Assembly (NCBI GenBank): GCA_964517125.1
Contig: CAZFBD010000005.1
Coordinates: forward strand, 42,458 to 106,457
Reading direction: 5' to 3'
Length of the DNA: 64,000 nt
Origin: SHLQ01 sp964517125
GTDB lineage: Bacteria; Actinomycetota; Acidimicrobiia; Acidimicrobiales; SHLQ01
This document shows, one piece after another, positions 41,941 to 50,458 of this stretch. Position numbers and translations under genes: made by a program. The notes beneath the pieces were generated by a model. It saw nothing but the letters and a program-made list of their open reading frames with translations, made no database searches and was not told the origin of the DNA. Numbering within the stretch: the stretch's first letter is position 1; each line of letters starts with the position of its first letter.

Positions 41941-42650
41941 GCTTTGCGCTCCAGGCTCTGGATCCGTCCGAACCGCCGGGTGACCACGAACAGCAACGAG
42001 ATCAGCGCCACGAGCACGAAGGCTGCTGAGGTGATTCCGAGCAGTCCCAGGACCGCCAGGTTGCCAACGAAGCGGCCCACATCGGCGGGCTCGGAGCAGG
42101 GTGCCTGCATCAGGTCCTGATTGAACTGCGACCGGCCGACCCCGTCGAACAGCAGCCCCTGTGCAAGGTCGGGGATGGCGAAATCGACCCGCTGCTCGTC
42201 GGGTTCGGTGACGACCGTGTAGCGGATGTCGGACCGAAGCCCTTCGCTGAGCGGTTGGGTCTCAATCCAGCCGTCTGGGGGCTGTCCAACGACGACCTCC
42301 AGCAGACCAGCAACAACAGACGTGTCCGTGTCTGGGGCCGACGTGTCGGTGGCGACGGTGTCGGTGCCTTCCTCGGGGTTCGCGTCCGAATCGGTCTCGG
42401 TCGTTGCCTCGGTTGGCGCCTCGGCCTCCCAGATGATCTCGTCCCTGACGAGCAGGGTCACGGCCGATGGGCCGGGACAGTTGTCGACGATGACCCGAAC
42501 GCCGGGATCAGCTGTGGGGGTCGGAGCCAGGCGAATGGGTTTGCGTTCCACGGTGGCGCAGGCGCTCAGTGTCACCACGAGAACGACGAGGGCTCCAGCA
42601 AGGCGCAGAGCAGTCGACGACGGGGAACGATCGGTTCCGTGGGGATTCAC
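41910..42650 (-). CDS. Lipoprotein with C-terminal membrane helix, hypothetical
   Basis: Encodes 246 residues from a GTG at 42650. A lipoprotein signal (LRLAGALVVLVVTLSAC) gives a lipidated Cys near residue 29. An acidic Thr/Asp/Glu-rich linker (residues 80-115) separates a small N-terminal domain from a second one. Near the C-terminus a strong membrane helix (LGLLGITSAAFVLVALISLLFVV) and a basic tail (RRFGRIQSLERKAQRP) follow, so both ends are membrane-bound with the middle outside. No family recognised. The GTG is supported by TATCGT 7 nt upstream; longer in-frame starts upstream would bury the signal. Confidence 0.7.
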   Translation of the reverse strand: MNPHGTDRSPSSTALRLAGALVVLVVTLSACATVERKPIRLAPTPTADPGVRVIVDNCPGPSAVTLLVRDEIIWEAEAPTEATTETDSDANPEEGTDTVATDTSAPDTDTSVVAGLLEVVVGQPPDGWIETQPLSEGLRSDIRYTVVTEPDEQRVDFAIPDLAQGLLFDGVGRSQFNQDLMQAPCSEPADVGRFVGNLAVLGLLGITSAAFVLVALISLLFVVTRRFGRIQSLERKAQRPSTRSNS

Positions 42651-42657
42651 CGCCTTG

Positions 42658-42663
42658 ACGATA
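42658..42663 (-). promoter_or_regulatory. Leaderless -10 hexamer
   Basis: TATCGT on the minus strand ends 7 nt before the GTG at 42650. Confidence 0.45.
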
Positions 42664-42745
42664 CCGACGATGTTGCCACGGGTGCGGTCATTGCCGGATC
42701 TGTGCCACCCACCTGGTCTGTTGGGCGTGCGACCCCAATGATTGC

Positions 42746-42751
42746 TAGTTT
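42746..42751 (+). promoter_or_regulatory. Leaderless -10 hexamer of the Crp/Fnr gene
   Basis: TAGTTT lies 7 nt before a GTG at 42759. This argues for the GTG over the in-frame ATG at 42738, which would lie upstream of the -10. Confidence 0.5.
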
Positions 42752-42758
42752 GCCACCG

Positions 42759-43445
42759 GTGAGCCATGAGTTGTTCCTGAATCGGCTGTCCGAAGCCGAC
42801 CGCTCGTTGGTCGAGTCGCTGTGTGTACGGCGCAGTTACCGCAAGGGCGCCGTGCTCTTTCTCGACGGCGACGATGCCGGCGATGTGCTGCTCATCCAGT
42901 CGGGCCAGATCAAGCTGACCGTCGGATCCCAGGACGGGCGAGAAGTCCTTCTTGGCGTACGCGGCGCCGGCGAGATCATCGGCGAAATGGCACTCATCGA
43001 TTCCTCACCCCGATCCGCCAGCGCCTTTGCGCTGACCACGCCAACGGAAGTGCTCGTCATCACCGTTCGTGATTTCCGGCGCCTGGTCGACACCGAGTTC
43101 GGCTTCACCCGCGGCCTCCTCGACGAAATGGTTCGTAAGGTCCGGGACTCGACCATGCATCAGCTGGAGCTCGGCCTCGATGATGTGGCAGGCCGGGTCG
43201 CCCGACGCCTCAACGAACTGGGCCGGCGCTTCGGCATTGAGCAGGGCGACGGCAGCATTGCGTTCAAGTCGCCCATCACCCAACAGGAACTCGCCGATTG
43301 GTCCGGAGTGTCCCGGCAGGCGGTCGTGAAGGAACTTGCCCGCCTCCGTGAGAAGGGGTGGCTCGAGACCAAGGGTTCGCTCATGCACATCCACAACCCC
43401 AGCGGTATCGCCGAGCGGGCATCGCAACTTTCGGGTCTCGTCTGA
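42759..43445 (+). CDS. Crp/Fnr family transcription regulator
   Basis: Encodes 228 residues. The effector domain is a cNMP-binding barrel (KGAVLFLDGDDAGDVLLIQSGQIKLTV and GEIIGEMALIDSSPRSASAFALT, where the cassette keeps Glu and Ser-Arg-Ser, so a cyclic nucleotide is plausible). A long dimer helix (LLDEMVRKVRDSTMHQLELGLDDVAGRVARRLNEL) leads to a winged HTH (ITQQELADWSGVSRQAVVKELARLREKGWLE). It lacks the Cys cluster of FNR. The ATG at 42738 is an alternative start. Targets unknown; it precedes map. Confidence 0.9.
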   Translation: MSHELFLNRLSEADRSLVESLCVRRSYRKGAVLFLDGDDAGDVLLIQSGQIKLTVGSQDGREVLLGVRGAGEIIGEMALIDSSPRSASAFALTTPTEVLVITVRDFRRLVDTEFGFTRGLLDEMVRKVRDSTMHQLELGLDDVAGRVARRLNELGRRFGIEQGDGSIAFKSPITQQELADWSGVSRQAVVKELARLREKGWLETKGSLMHIHNPSGIAERASQLSGLV

Positions 43446-43512
43446 CACCTGCCTGCGACGCACTCCCATCGATCTCGTACACTGAGAAGGAACTCTCGGA
43501 AAGGGGAGCACG

Positions 43513-44460
43513 ATGGCAAAGCGCAAGAGGAAAAGAAACGCCCCGGCGATGCCACCACCCGGCGACCCGATTCGCCCGGGCATGATCGGTCTGAGCCGAC
43601 AGGTTCCAGCCAACATTCCGCGGCCGCCGTACGCCGAAACCGGCGATCCCGGCCCCTCGATCTCGTCGCTCACCCGTACCCCGGCCGAGCTCGACGCCAT
43701 GCGTCGCGCCGGCGCCGCCGCGGCCGAAGTCCTCATTCATGTGGGCAAGTTCGTGGAACCCGGAATCACCACGGACAAGCTCGACGAGATCGTGCACAAC
43801 GAGACCATCCGCCGCGGTGCGTACCCCTCGCCGTTGAACTACCGGGGGTTCCGCAAGTCGGTCTGTACCTCGGTCAACGAAGTCATCTGCCACGGAATCC
43901 CTGACAGTCGCCAGCTGGTCGACGGTGACATCATCAACATCGATGTCACCGTGTACCTCGACGGTGTGCACGGAGACAACTCCTGCACGTTCCTCGTTGG
44001 TGATGTGGACGACGCGTCCCGCACGCTCGTCGCCGAGACCTACGTGTCCATGATGGAAGGCATCAAGACCGTCCGTCCGGGCTCCAAGGTGCACGACATC
44101 GGTCGTGCCATCGAGCGTCATGCGCGCCAGCACAACCTTGGCGTTGTCCGCGAGTTCATTGGTCACGGGGTCGGAACCGAGTTCCACTCCGATCTCCAGA
44201 TCCCGCACTACTACGACCCTCGCGCCAAGACACAGTTGCAGGAAGGGATGACGTTCACCGTCGAGCCGATGCTGACCATTGGTGACCCGTCGCTGTACTT
44301 GTGGGAAGACGAGTGGACGGCACTCACCCAGGACGGTCACCGAAGCGCACAGTTCGAGCACACCCTCGTCGTGACCGAGTCGGGCTTCGAGCTTCTCACC
44401 GTTGCCTCCGACGGCACCACGGCGGCCGAGCTCTACGCTCCTTCCACCCAGGCTGTCTGA
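43513..44460 (+). CDS. map: Methionine aminopeptidase
   Basis: Encodes 315 residues. It removes the initiator Met from new proteins. The metal ligands are in DIINIDVTVYLDGVHGDNS (two Asp), IGHGVGTEFH (His), FTVEPML (Glu) and AQFEHTLVV (Glu). The N-terminal 50 residues (KRKRKRNAPAMPPPGDPIRPG...) form the Pro-rich extension seen in mycobacterial type Ic MetAP, thought to contact the ribosome. The ATG has GGAAAGGGGAG upstream, and TACACT near 43476 may be the -10 of this leadered promoter. Confidence 0.95.
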   Translation: MAKRKRKRNAPAMPPPGDPIRPGMIGLSRQVPANIPRPPYAETGDPGPSISSLTRTPAELDAMRRAGAAAAEVLIHVGKFVEPGITTDKLDEIVHNETIRRGAYPSPLNYRGFRKSVCTSVNEVICHGIPDSRQLVDGDIINIDVTVYLDGVHGDNSCTFLVGDVDDASRTLVAETYVSMMEGIKTVRPGSKVHDIGRAIERHARQHNLGVVREFIGHGVGTEFHSDLQIPHYYDPRAKTQLQEGMTFTVEPMLTIGDPSLYLWEDEWTALTQDGHRSAQFEHTLVVTESGFELLTVASDGTTAAELYAPSTQAV

Positions 44461-44464
44461 CTCG

Positions 44465-44481
44465 CCGGGGTCAGCCCCCGG
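44465..44481. terminator. Bidirectional terminator hairpin between map and the RNB gene
   Basis: CCGGGG (44465-44470) pairs with CCCCGG (44476-44481). The minus-strand stop codon lies in its loop. It would end both convergent transcripts. Confidence 0.55.
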
Positions 44482-45919
44482 TCAGTTCGAATCGCACCCG
44501 GCGCTTGGCCACATCGGCCTCGGTCAACCGGACATGAGCGACGTCACCGAGCTCGCCAACCCCGTCGGCGTAGGCGACGACGGCCGGATCCTTCAGCTGC
44601 ACGCGAACTCGGTTCTTGTCATCGTCCACGTTGGTGATGAGGCCCTGAAAGGTCCGGCCCACGCTGTTTGAGAGCAGCGCGGCTTCGACGAGGTCGACGA
44701 TCGAGCGTTCGAGCGCACCTTCTTTGTTCCGCGCCCGGCCCAGCATTGAGGGAAGCTCCGGGAGCGCTTCGAGGACCCACTCGGGTGGGCGGGTTCCGGC
44801 CGAGATCGCCAGGACACACTCGTTCGCGTACCGGTCGCCCAGGCGGCGAAGTGGAGCGGTGACGTGGGCGTAGTTGGCAGCGATGGCGGAGTGTTCCGTG
44901 AGTTCAGGGATTTCGCCATCGAACGCCACATACCCGGCGCCGCGTAGTCCGCGGGCCGACTGTGCGATCAGCGCGGCCTGCTGCGGATCGTTGGGATCGA
45001 GGTTGCGGACGATGTCGGCGTAGCTGGCCGAGTCGGGCCAGTCGACGTCGAGGGCACGGGCCACCACCTGGAGCTCCCGGATGGTGCGCTTGCGTGGGCG
45101 GGGAAGTGTGCGAAGCAAGCCAACGCCGCCCTCGAGCATGATCGACGCTGCGGCGATACCGGTGAGGAGGCTGATCTGTGCGTTCCATCCCTCGACCGGG
45201 AGTGACTCGTCGTACACAAGATCAAAGCCGGCCTCGGTGGTGACGACCTCCTGGCTGGCGAGGTTGAGCGACACAGCGCCCCGCTCGACTTCGAGCGCCT
45301 CCCGTCGGAGGCCGATTTCCCGAAGACTGTTGAGCACCGGATTGTCGCCGCGTTCGATGCCCGCGGAGGCCTCTCGGTACGTGAGCTTGGCACGCGATCG
45401 GACGACGGCTCGTTCCAGCTGCGCCTGCGTGATTTCGCCCGAGTCGTCCAGGTCGATCGTCCACAGGAGTGCTTGTCGGTCTGCATCGGGCAGCAGGCTT
45501 GCTGCGGCCTCGCTCAATTCGGCCGGGTGCAGGGGCGCCCGGGTGTCGGGGCTGTACATGGTGAAGCCACGGGCTTGGGACTCGGCATCGATGAGGCTGC
45601 CGGGAGCGACCCACGCCGCAACGTCGGCGATGGCGTAGTACACGCGCCAACCGTTGGTGGTCTGCTCGCCGGCGTAGGCCTGGTCGAGGTCCATTGACCC
45701 CGGCGGGTCGATGGTGACGAAGTCCAGATCGGTCCGATCGACCACGGTGGCGCCACCACTTCCGGGCGGAATCTGGGGGCCTGCTTGCGCCGAGGACCTT
45801 GCTTCGGCGACCACAGCGTCAGAGAAGTGGGCGCGGATCTCGAGTTCGTCTCGAATCTGAGCCATGCCCTCGCACAGTTCGTGTTGATCGGGTGAACAGA
45901 CGAAAGGGACTCGGGTCAT
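44471..45919 (-). CDS. RNB-domain ribonuclease (RNase II/R type)
   Basis: Encodes 482 residues. The catalytic RNB domain is seen in DFVTIDPPGSMDLDQAYAGE, with the metal-binding aspartates, then YYAIADVAAWV, SLLPDADRQALLWTIDLDDSGEI, YADIVRNLDP and HVTAPLRRLGDRYANE. The full RNase R N-terminal cold-shock domains are missing; only a short leader precedes the RNB core. A degenerate S1-like fold ends the protein (FQGLITNVDDDKNRVRVQLKDPAVVAYADGVGELGDVAHVRL). It degrades RNA 3' to 5'. The size is that of the compact actinobacterial type. Confidence 0.9.
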   Translation of the reverse strand: MTRVPFVCSPDQHELCEGMAQIRDELEIRAHFSDAVVAEARSSAQAGPQIPPGSGGATVVDRTDLDFVTIDPPGSMDLDQAYAGEQTTNGWRVYYAIADVAAWVAPGSLIDAESQARGFTMYSPDTRAPLHPAELSEAAASLLPDADRQALLWTIDLDDSGEITQAQLERAVVRSRAKLTYREASAGIERGDNPVLNSLREIGLRREALEVERGAVSLNLASQEVVTTEAGFDLVYDESLPVEGWNAQISLLTGIAAASIMLEGGVGLLRTLPRPRKRTIRELQVVARALDVDWPDSASYADIVRNLDPNDPQQAALIAQSARGLRGAGYVAFDGEIPELTEHSAIAANYAHVTAPLRRLGDRYANECVLAISAGTRPPEWVLEALPELPSMLGRARNKEGALERSIVDLVEAALLSNSVGRTFQGLITNVDDDKNRVRVQLKDPAVVAYADGVGELGDVAHVRLTEADVAKRRVRFELTGG

Positions 45920-45955
45920 CGGAACACAGTACCGGCGTCGGCACGACCCATCGGG

Positions 45956-47470
45956 TCAGCGAACGCTCGCTGATCCGGGTTCAGGAATTTCCACCCAGAT
46001 TCGTCCGGGCAGAAGTTCGATGACATCGCCGTTCGTATCCCGGTACACGGTGACTGCACGGGCACGGGGCTTCTCCCAAGTGCCACGAATGAGCACACCT
46101 TCGGTGAAGATCCAGGCAGCTCCTGAGCCGACGGCCACCGCCTCGGGGGAGTTCGCATCGGCCGGGCTCACGCCGTAGGCGGTGAACTGCACGATCACGG
46201 TCTCGGGGGCGACTCGGACACCAGCGGCGTCGTTGAAGGCTGCGCCGTCCTGCGACCGCTGCCAGCCCGTGCCGTTCCATGAGTAGACGACGTTGGTGCT
46301 CGGGTAGTTGACGTTCACGCCGTCGGCAGCCTCGGAGGGGTTTGCGAGCGCGGTTCCCGGACGACGGATGGTGAAGATTTCGGGGGGAGCGCCGCCGCGG
46401 GTTCCGGCCTGGCCGCGCAGGGCACCGGTGGACGTGAAGAGATTGTGTGGAGCAGTGCGGCTGTTGTTGCGGTAGTAGGCCCCGCCAGCACCTGTTGCGT
46501 GTCCGATGTTGATGAGCGGTGACTGGTTCACGATCTGGGTGGTGCGTGCATTGCCGCCCGAATTCGCAAAGAGGGGCTGATTGAGCATCTGCAGAATCTT
46601 CACGTCGGTGGTGCGCATGGACCGAACCGGCCCCACGGTTCCGACCTCTTCGGAGTGATACACGGCGGCCAGGCGAGTGGCGCCGCCCTCGACGAGTTCG
46701 ACGAACACGAGATCGGCGTCGTTCACGCCCGCCTGCGGTCGGGCTCGGGGGACGTTGTCGATCTTGATCACCAGCGCCGGCCGGTTGTTGCCGTTCGGGT
46801 TGTCCCGGCCGGTGATCGGGGAGCGGCCGTCGGTGGAGCGGTACCACTCCAGGTCGAGGCTGACGGCTTCGAGGTTGTTCCGGGCCTCATCGAGCTCGAA
46901 CCGAAGCTCCAACATGGCGGCATCGGCTGCCGTGAGCTGGTCGACGGCCTCGGTCAGATCGGCTCGAAGTGTCGGGACGTCGGCAGCGAGCAGGGTGATC
47001 TGTGCATCGAGTGCCACAAGCTCGTCCTGGGCAGCCCGGCCAACCTCGTTCAGTACCTGTTGTTGCTGGAGCGGGCCGTCGTCACGATCGAGGGCCTGCA
47101 ATTCACGGGCGAAGGCCTCGGCGGCGGGGTCGCCATTGATGAAGCGTTCCAACGCGAGGGCGATCCGCTGCCGGGCTGGAGCCCGCCGAGCCAGAGCAAG
47201 CTCTTCGAGCGCATCTGCCGACCCTTCGATTGCCGCGGCAAGCGTCTCGATCTCGACCGTGAGTTGGGATTGTTCGAATTCGAGGTCCTCGATGCTGGTG
47301 ACGAGCTCACCAATTCGGGACTGGAGCGCTGCTTCCTGCGCCTCGAGCTGCTGCTCGTCGTTCCCGGCCTGAGCGCCGACGGGATTGAGCGTGGCGCTGA
47401 ATGCCCCGAGTGCGACGAAGAGTGCGATCAGGAGTCGGATTCGGGGCGTTTGTGTGCGGTTGTCAACCAT
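45956..47470 (-). CDS. Secreted coiled-coil protein with DUF3048 (YerB-like) domain
   Basis: Encodes 504 residues. A signal peptide (LLIALFVALGAFSATLNPVGAQA) is followed by a coiled coil of about 180 residues (QLEAQEAALQSRIGELVTSIEDLEFEQSQ...). The C-terminal half is a DUF3048/YerB domain: PALVIKIDNVPRARPQAGVNDADLVFVELVEGG, VGPVRSMRTTD and later FSANSGG-like LFANSGGNA. The function of DUF3048 is unknown. The ATG at 47470 overlaps the stop of the sigma-like gene by 8 bases, so it is probably co-expressed with it. Confidence 0.88.
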   Translation of the reverse strand: MVDNRTQTPRIRLLIALFVALGAFSATLNPVGAQAGNDEQQLEAQEAALQSRIGELVTSIEDLEFEQSQLTVEIETLAAAIEGSADALEELALARRAPARQRIALALERFINGDPAAEAFARELQALDRDDGPLQQQQVLNEVGRAAQDELVALDAQITLLAADVPTLRADLTEAVDQLTAADAAMLELRFELDEARNNLEAVSLDLEWYRSTDGRSPITGRDNPNGNNRPALVIKIDNVPRARPQAGVNDADLVFVELVEGGATRLAAVYHSEEVGTVGPVRSMRTTDVKILQMLNQPLFANSGGNARTTQIVNQSPLINIGHATGAGGAYYRNNSRTAPHNLFTSTGALRGQAGTRGGAPPEIFTIRRPGTALANPSEAADGVNVNYPSTNVVYSWNGTGWQRSQDGAAFNDAAGVRVAPETVIVQFTAYGVSPADANSPEAVAVGSGAAWIFTEGVLIRGTWEKPRARAVTVYRDTNGDVIELLPGRIWVEIPEPGSASVR

Positions 47471-48284
47471 CGATGTCGAGTATCTCACCTGCTGCGTTCG
47501 GGTCGACCAATTGGGGACGTTCTGCGTTCCACGGCTGTGTGATCGCAAGTCCTATCGCCAACAAGAGCACCAATGTGAGAACGGCGGTGAGCCACTTGGC
47601 TCGGCGTTCCTCGCGTTCGGGAAGCGCCGGGAAGCCCGATGGCAGCCAGGGGTAGCCGAGGACTGCCGGCTTGAGTTCCTTCTTGCTGTACGCCTCGACC
47701 GATCGTGGGAGCTGCCGGGTGCGCGGTGGCGTGGCGCTGGCGAGCATGGCCGGAGGCATGGAGCTGTCGCGGGCGAACTCTTCGCGAGCCTTGACGAACA
47801 AGCGGGCAAGACGTCGGGGTCGCATGTCGAGCGCCATGGTGATGACTGATGGGGGTGTGTTGTACCGGTACCGAAGGATCATTGCGAGCTTGTGGTCGGC
47901 GCGCATCTCGGCGAGGGTGTCGGCCAGGAACAGCGCCTCGCGCTCGGATCCTGTTGGCATGAGCGCGGAACTCAGCCGGCGAGTTGGGCTTTCCTCGAGG
48001 TAGCGGTGCGCCTCGTTGGTGGCGATGACACCGAGCCAGGCGGTGTAGGCCGACGGCGCTGGCAGATCGTAGAGCCGGCTGAGCGCGACCCGAAAGGTGA
48101 TGACGGTGATCTCGGCGGCGGCCGCAACGTCCTTCACCAGGAACCATGAAATGTCGTAGACCATCTGGGCTGCGTCGGGGTTGATCGGCGTGGGCTGCCC
48201 GAGGAACATGTTGCGCCAATCGTCGCCCGTGACGGGCGGAAACGTGCCCAGCCGTTCAAGTGCGGCGGATTGTGGTGCTGTCAT
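47463..48284 (-). CDS. Sigma-70-like protein with C-terminal membrane anchor
   Basis: Encodes 273 residues. Residues 30-115 resemble region 2 of ECF sigma factors (VYDISWFLVKDVAAAAEITVITFRVALSRLYDLP, then AYTAWLGVIATNEAHRYL), and residues 120-165 resemble region 4 (ADHKLAMILRYRYNTPPSVITMALDMRPRRLARLFVKAREEFAR). Region 4 is degenerate. After a basic linker a membrane helix (WLTAVLTLVLLLAIGLAITQP) and a short outer tail follow. This is unusual because sigma factors are soluble; the anchor could hold it inactive at the membrane. Ribosome site GGAAGGAGG. It overlaps the DUF3048 gene. Confidence 0.72.
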   Translation of the reverse strand: MTAPQSAALERLGTFPPVTGDDWRNMFLGQPTPINPDAAQMVYDISWFLVKDVAAAAEITVITFRVALSRLYDLPAPSAYTAWLGVIATNEAHRYLEESPTRRLSSALMPTGSEREALFLADTLAEMRADHKLAMILRYRYNTPPSVITMALDMRPRRLARLFVKAREEFARDSSMPPAMLASATPPRTRQLPRSVEAYSKKELKPAVLGYPWLPSGFPALPEREERRAKWLTAVLTLVLLLAIGLAITQPWNAERPQLVDPNAAGEILDIDG

Positions 48285-48385
48285 TCGGGAGCCTCCTTCC
48301 CTTGATCGATTGCGACCGGAAATCGCATGCTAGTCCGGGCGTTCGCGGGGCAGTTAACCACGGAGACAGATCTCACGCAGACGGC

Positions 48386-49207
48386 TCAATGGCGCTGGCA
48401 AACTGCGCAGAACGTGCTCGTTCGAGCGTCGATCGTGCGTGAGCTGAGCGGAGTGCCACATTCGACGCACGGCTCGCCGCCGCGGCCGTAGGCCAGGAGC
48501 GAATGTTGGTTGCGTCCTTCGTCGCCATCGGCATCCACATAGTCGCGGAGGGTGGTTCCCCCGTTCTCGACTCCGGTCCGCAGCACGTCGGTGATGGCCT
48601 GCGCGAGCAGCTCGCAACGTTGCGGGCCCACCCGCCGACTCTGCGGATGGATCCGGGCGATGAACAACGCCTCATCGGCATAGATGTTGCCCACACCGGC
48701 CACAGGTCGTTGCGACAGGAGCTGGGTCTTCACGGAGCGTCGGCTCTTCTTGAGGTGGGCATGCAACGACCGTCCGGTGAATGCCGGATCGAAGGGTTCT
48801 GGGCCCATGTCTCGCAGTGTCGGGATGTCGTCGTATCGGCCGGCCTCGACCACACGGAGCCGACCGAACCGACGAATGTCGCGGAAGACCAGGTCGTTCC
48901 CATCGTCCATTCGCCAGACCGCCCGAACCCAGGAATCGTGCTGGCCACACTCGGGGTCGGTGCCTTTGGCGGGGGTGATCAGGAACGAGCCCGTCATGCC
49001 CAGATGTGCAACGAGTTCTTCGTCGCCGTCAAGGTCGAAGAGCAGGTACTTGCCGCGTCGGCGAACCGCGGTGATCGTTGCACCGACGGCATCGAGGGCC
49101 GGAGCGAACTTCGCGCTTGGGTGCGCGTCGCCGCCGATGAGCGTTCGCTGTTCCAGACGCGGAGCGAGCTGGCGTCGGATCGTCTCGACTTCGGGTAGCT
49201 CGGGCAT
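48386..49207 (-). CDS. mutM: Formamidopyrimidine-DNA glycosylase
   Basis: Encodes 273 residues. It removes oxidised purines such as 8-oxoguanine from DNA and cuts the strand (bifunctional glycosylase/AP lyase). The catalytic N-terminus PELPEVE with Pro2 and Glu3 is intact. K58-equivalent RGKYLLFDLDG, the DNA-binding helix-two-turn-helix GVGNIYADEALFIARIHP, and the C-terminal zinc finger CVECGTPL...TFCAVCQ are present. TACCGT lies 6 nt before the ATG. An open frame continues far upstream but the family start is certain. Confidence 0.96.
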   Translation of the reverse strand: MPELPEVETIRRQLAPRLEQRTLIGGDAHPSAKFAPALDAVGATITAVRRRGKYLLFDLDGDEELVAHLGMTGSFLITPAKGTDPECGQHDSWVRAVWRMDDGNDLVFRDIRRFGRLRVVEAGRYDDIPTLRDMGPEPFDPAFTGRSLHAHLKKSRRSVKTQLLSQRPVAGVGNIYADEALFIARIHPQSRRVGPQRCELLAQAITDVLRTGVENGGTTLRDYVDADGDEGRNQHSLLAYGRGGEPCVECGTPLSSRTIDARTSTFCAVCQRH

Positions 49208-49213
49208 GTGGTC

Positions 49214-49223
49214 ACGGTAGCCT
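49214..49223. promoter_or_regulatory. Overlapping divergent leaderless -10 elements
   Basis: Within ACGGTAGCCT, the minus strand reads TACCGT (49214-49219), 6 nt before the mutM ATG. The plus strand reads TAGCCT (49218-49223), 8 nt before a GTG at 49232. The two elements share two bases, so the two transcripts probably compete. Confidence 0.5.
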
Positions 49224-49231
49224 CGCCCTTC

Positions 49232-50440
49232 GTGGACCGGATGCTCACTCGATACGTCGCCGAACTCCTGGAGAACGCTCACGTTCCCGAGGGGCTGGAC
49301 GAGGCCGCCCAAGCCGAGGCGTGGGCGTCGGGAGCGGTGGCCGAGTGGGTCGACCTCGGCGGCGACTGGACGGGTCTTGCGGGGCACGTGTCTTCGGCCC
49401 CGTTGGCCGCAGCACTCATCGACTGGATCGCTGGCGGTCCTGTTCCAACGGCGGGTCCGGACTGGATTGGCGATGTCGGTCGCCACGAGCCGGTCTCGGC
49501 GGTTGAGTTGACCGACGACGCTGGGGTGGCCGAGATCGCACTCATCGTGGGCTTCGAGGCACCTTCGGGGGCCGTGCACGACATGTCCATCACCCTGCTC
49601 GATGATGCCGTGGTGGACTTTGCCATCGGCCCGGCCGGGCTGGCCGAGGCTGCGTCCGACGACGAAACCTCCTCCCTTCTCGTGAGCGAGCGGCCGATCG
49701 ACGGGGTCATCGACCAGATCGCCGCAGGGTTTCGCAGCATCGAGCGTGAACGCCTCGAGGTCAATGCGCTGCTCAACCTGCCGCTCTTCCTCCACCGATT
49801 CGACGTGTCTCCCCAGGAGCTTCCGCAGGACGAGGACTCTGCTTCCGGCGAGCAGGTTCCGGTGGCATCCGAACGGGATCCCGAAGACGATGCCTACGCG
49901 GCCGGGCTCCTCCGTTCGACGCTGCGCCTGCACGACTTCGCCGTCGCCGACGATTGGGATTCCTTCGACGCTCCTGACGAGGTCCATGCCGCCTTCGGAC
50001 AGCTTCGTGATCTGGTGGCCGCCGAAGACCCCGATGCACTCACCGTTCTCGACGTGGCTGGTGTGAGCTCGCTGGCCTCACCGGCCGACGCCCTCCGCTC
50101 AGTCGCCGCATATCTGGCACCCGTCGACCTGTCAGCCCACACGGGACCCACCCGCGCCGCACTGCTCGAGCTGGAGTGGGCCGACTGGCTTGGGGCGGTT
50201 CTGGGGCTCTCCCGCTCTGCCCCCGGCACCGACGTCGACGGCGACGTGCTGGTCACCCTCATCAACCGGTGTCCGGAAATCACGACGACGATTCCGCGCG
50301 CCGATGCGCCACGGATCGCCTGGGCCTTCGAGCAGACGTTGTTTGCATGGGCCGTGACGGGCGTCCTCGACGCACAAGGCCACCTGACAGCGGCCGGCCG
50401 ATGGTTGCTCCCACGAGCCGCCATTGCGGCCTGGTGCTGA
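49232..50440 (+). CDS. Hypothetical protein
   Basis: Encodes 402 residues from GTG at 49232. No family recognised; acidic, soluble, rich in Asp, Ala and Leu. It has apparent alpha/beta character in the first half (SAVELTDDAGVAEIALIVGFEAPSGAVHDMSITLLDD) and mostly helices in the second (APRIAWAFEQTLFAWAVTGVLDAQGHLTAAGRWLLPRAAIAAW). That C-terminus resembles a winged-helix or scaffold fold seen in some uncharacterised actinobacterial proteins. An in-frame start at 49208 is disfavoured by the -10 at 49218. Confidence 0.72.
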   Translation: MDRMLTRYVAELLENAHVPEGLDEAAQAEAWASGAVAEWVDLGGDWTGLAGHVSSAPLAAALIDWIAGGPVPTAGPDWIGDVGRHEPVSAVELTDDAGVAEIALIVGFEAPSGAVHDMSITLLDDAVVDFAIGPAGLAEAASDDETSSLLVSERPIDGVIDQIAAGFRSIERERLEVNALLNLPLFLHRFDVSPQELPQDEDSASGEQVPVASERDPEDDAYAAGLLRSTLRLHDFAVADDWDSFDAPDEVHAAFGQLRDLVAAEDPDALTVLDVAGVSSLASPADALRSVAAYLAPVDLSAHTGPTRAALLELEWADWLGAVLGLSRSAPGTDVDGDVLVTLINRCPEITTTIPRADAPRIAWAFEQTLFAWAVTGVLDAQGHLTAAGRWLLPRAAIAAWC

Positions 50441-50458
50441 CCGAACGCCGGGCGGCGA

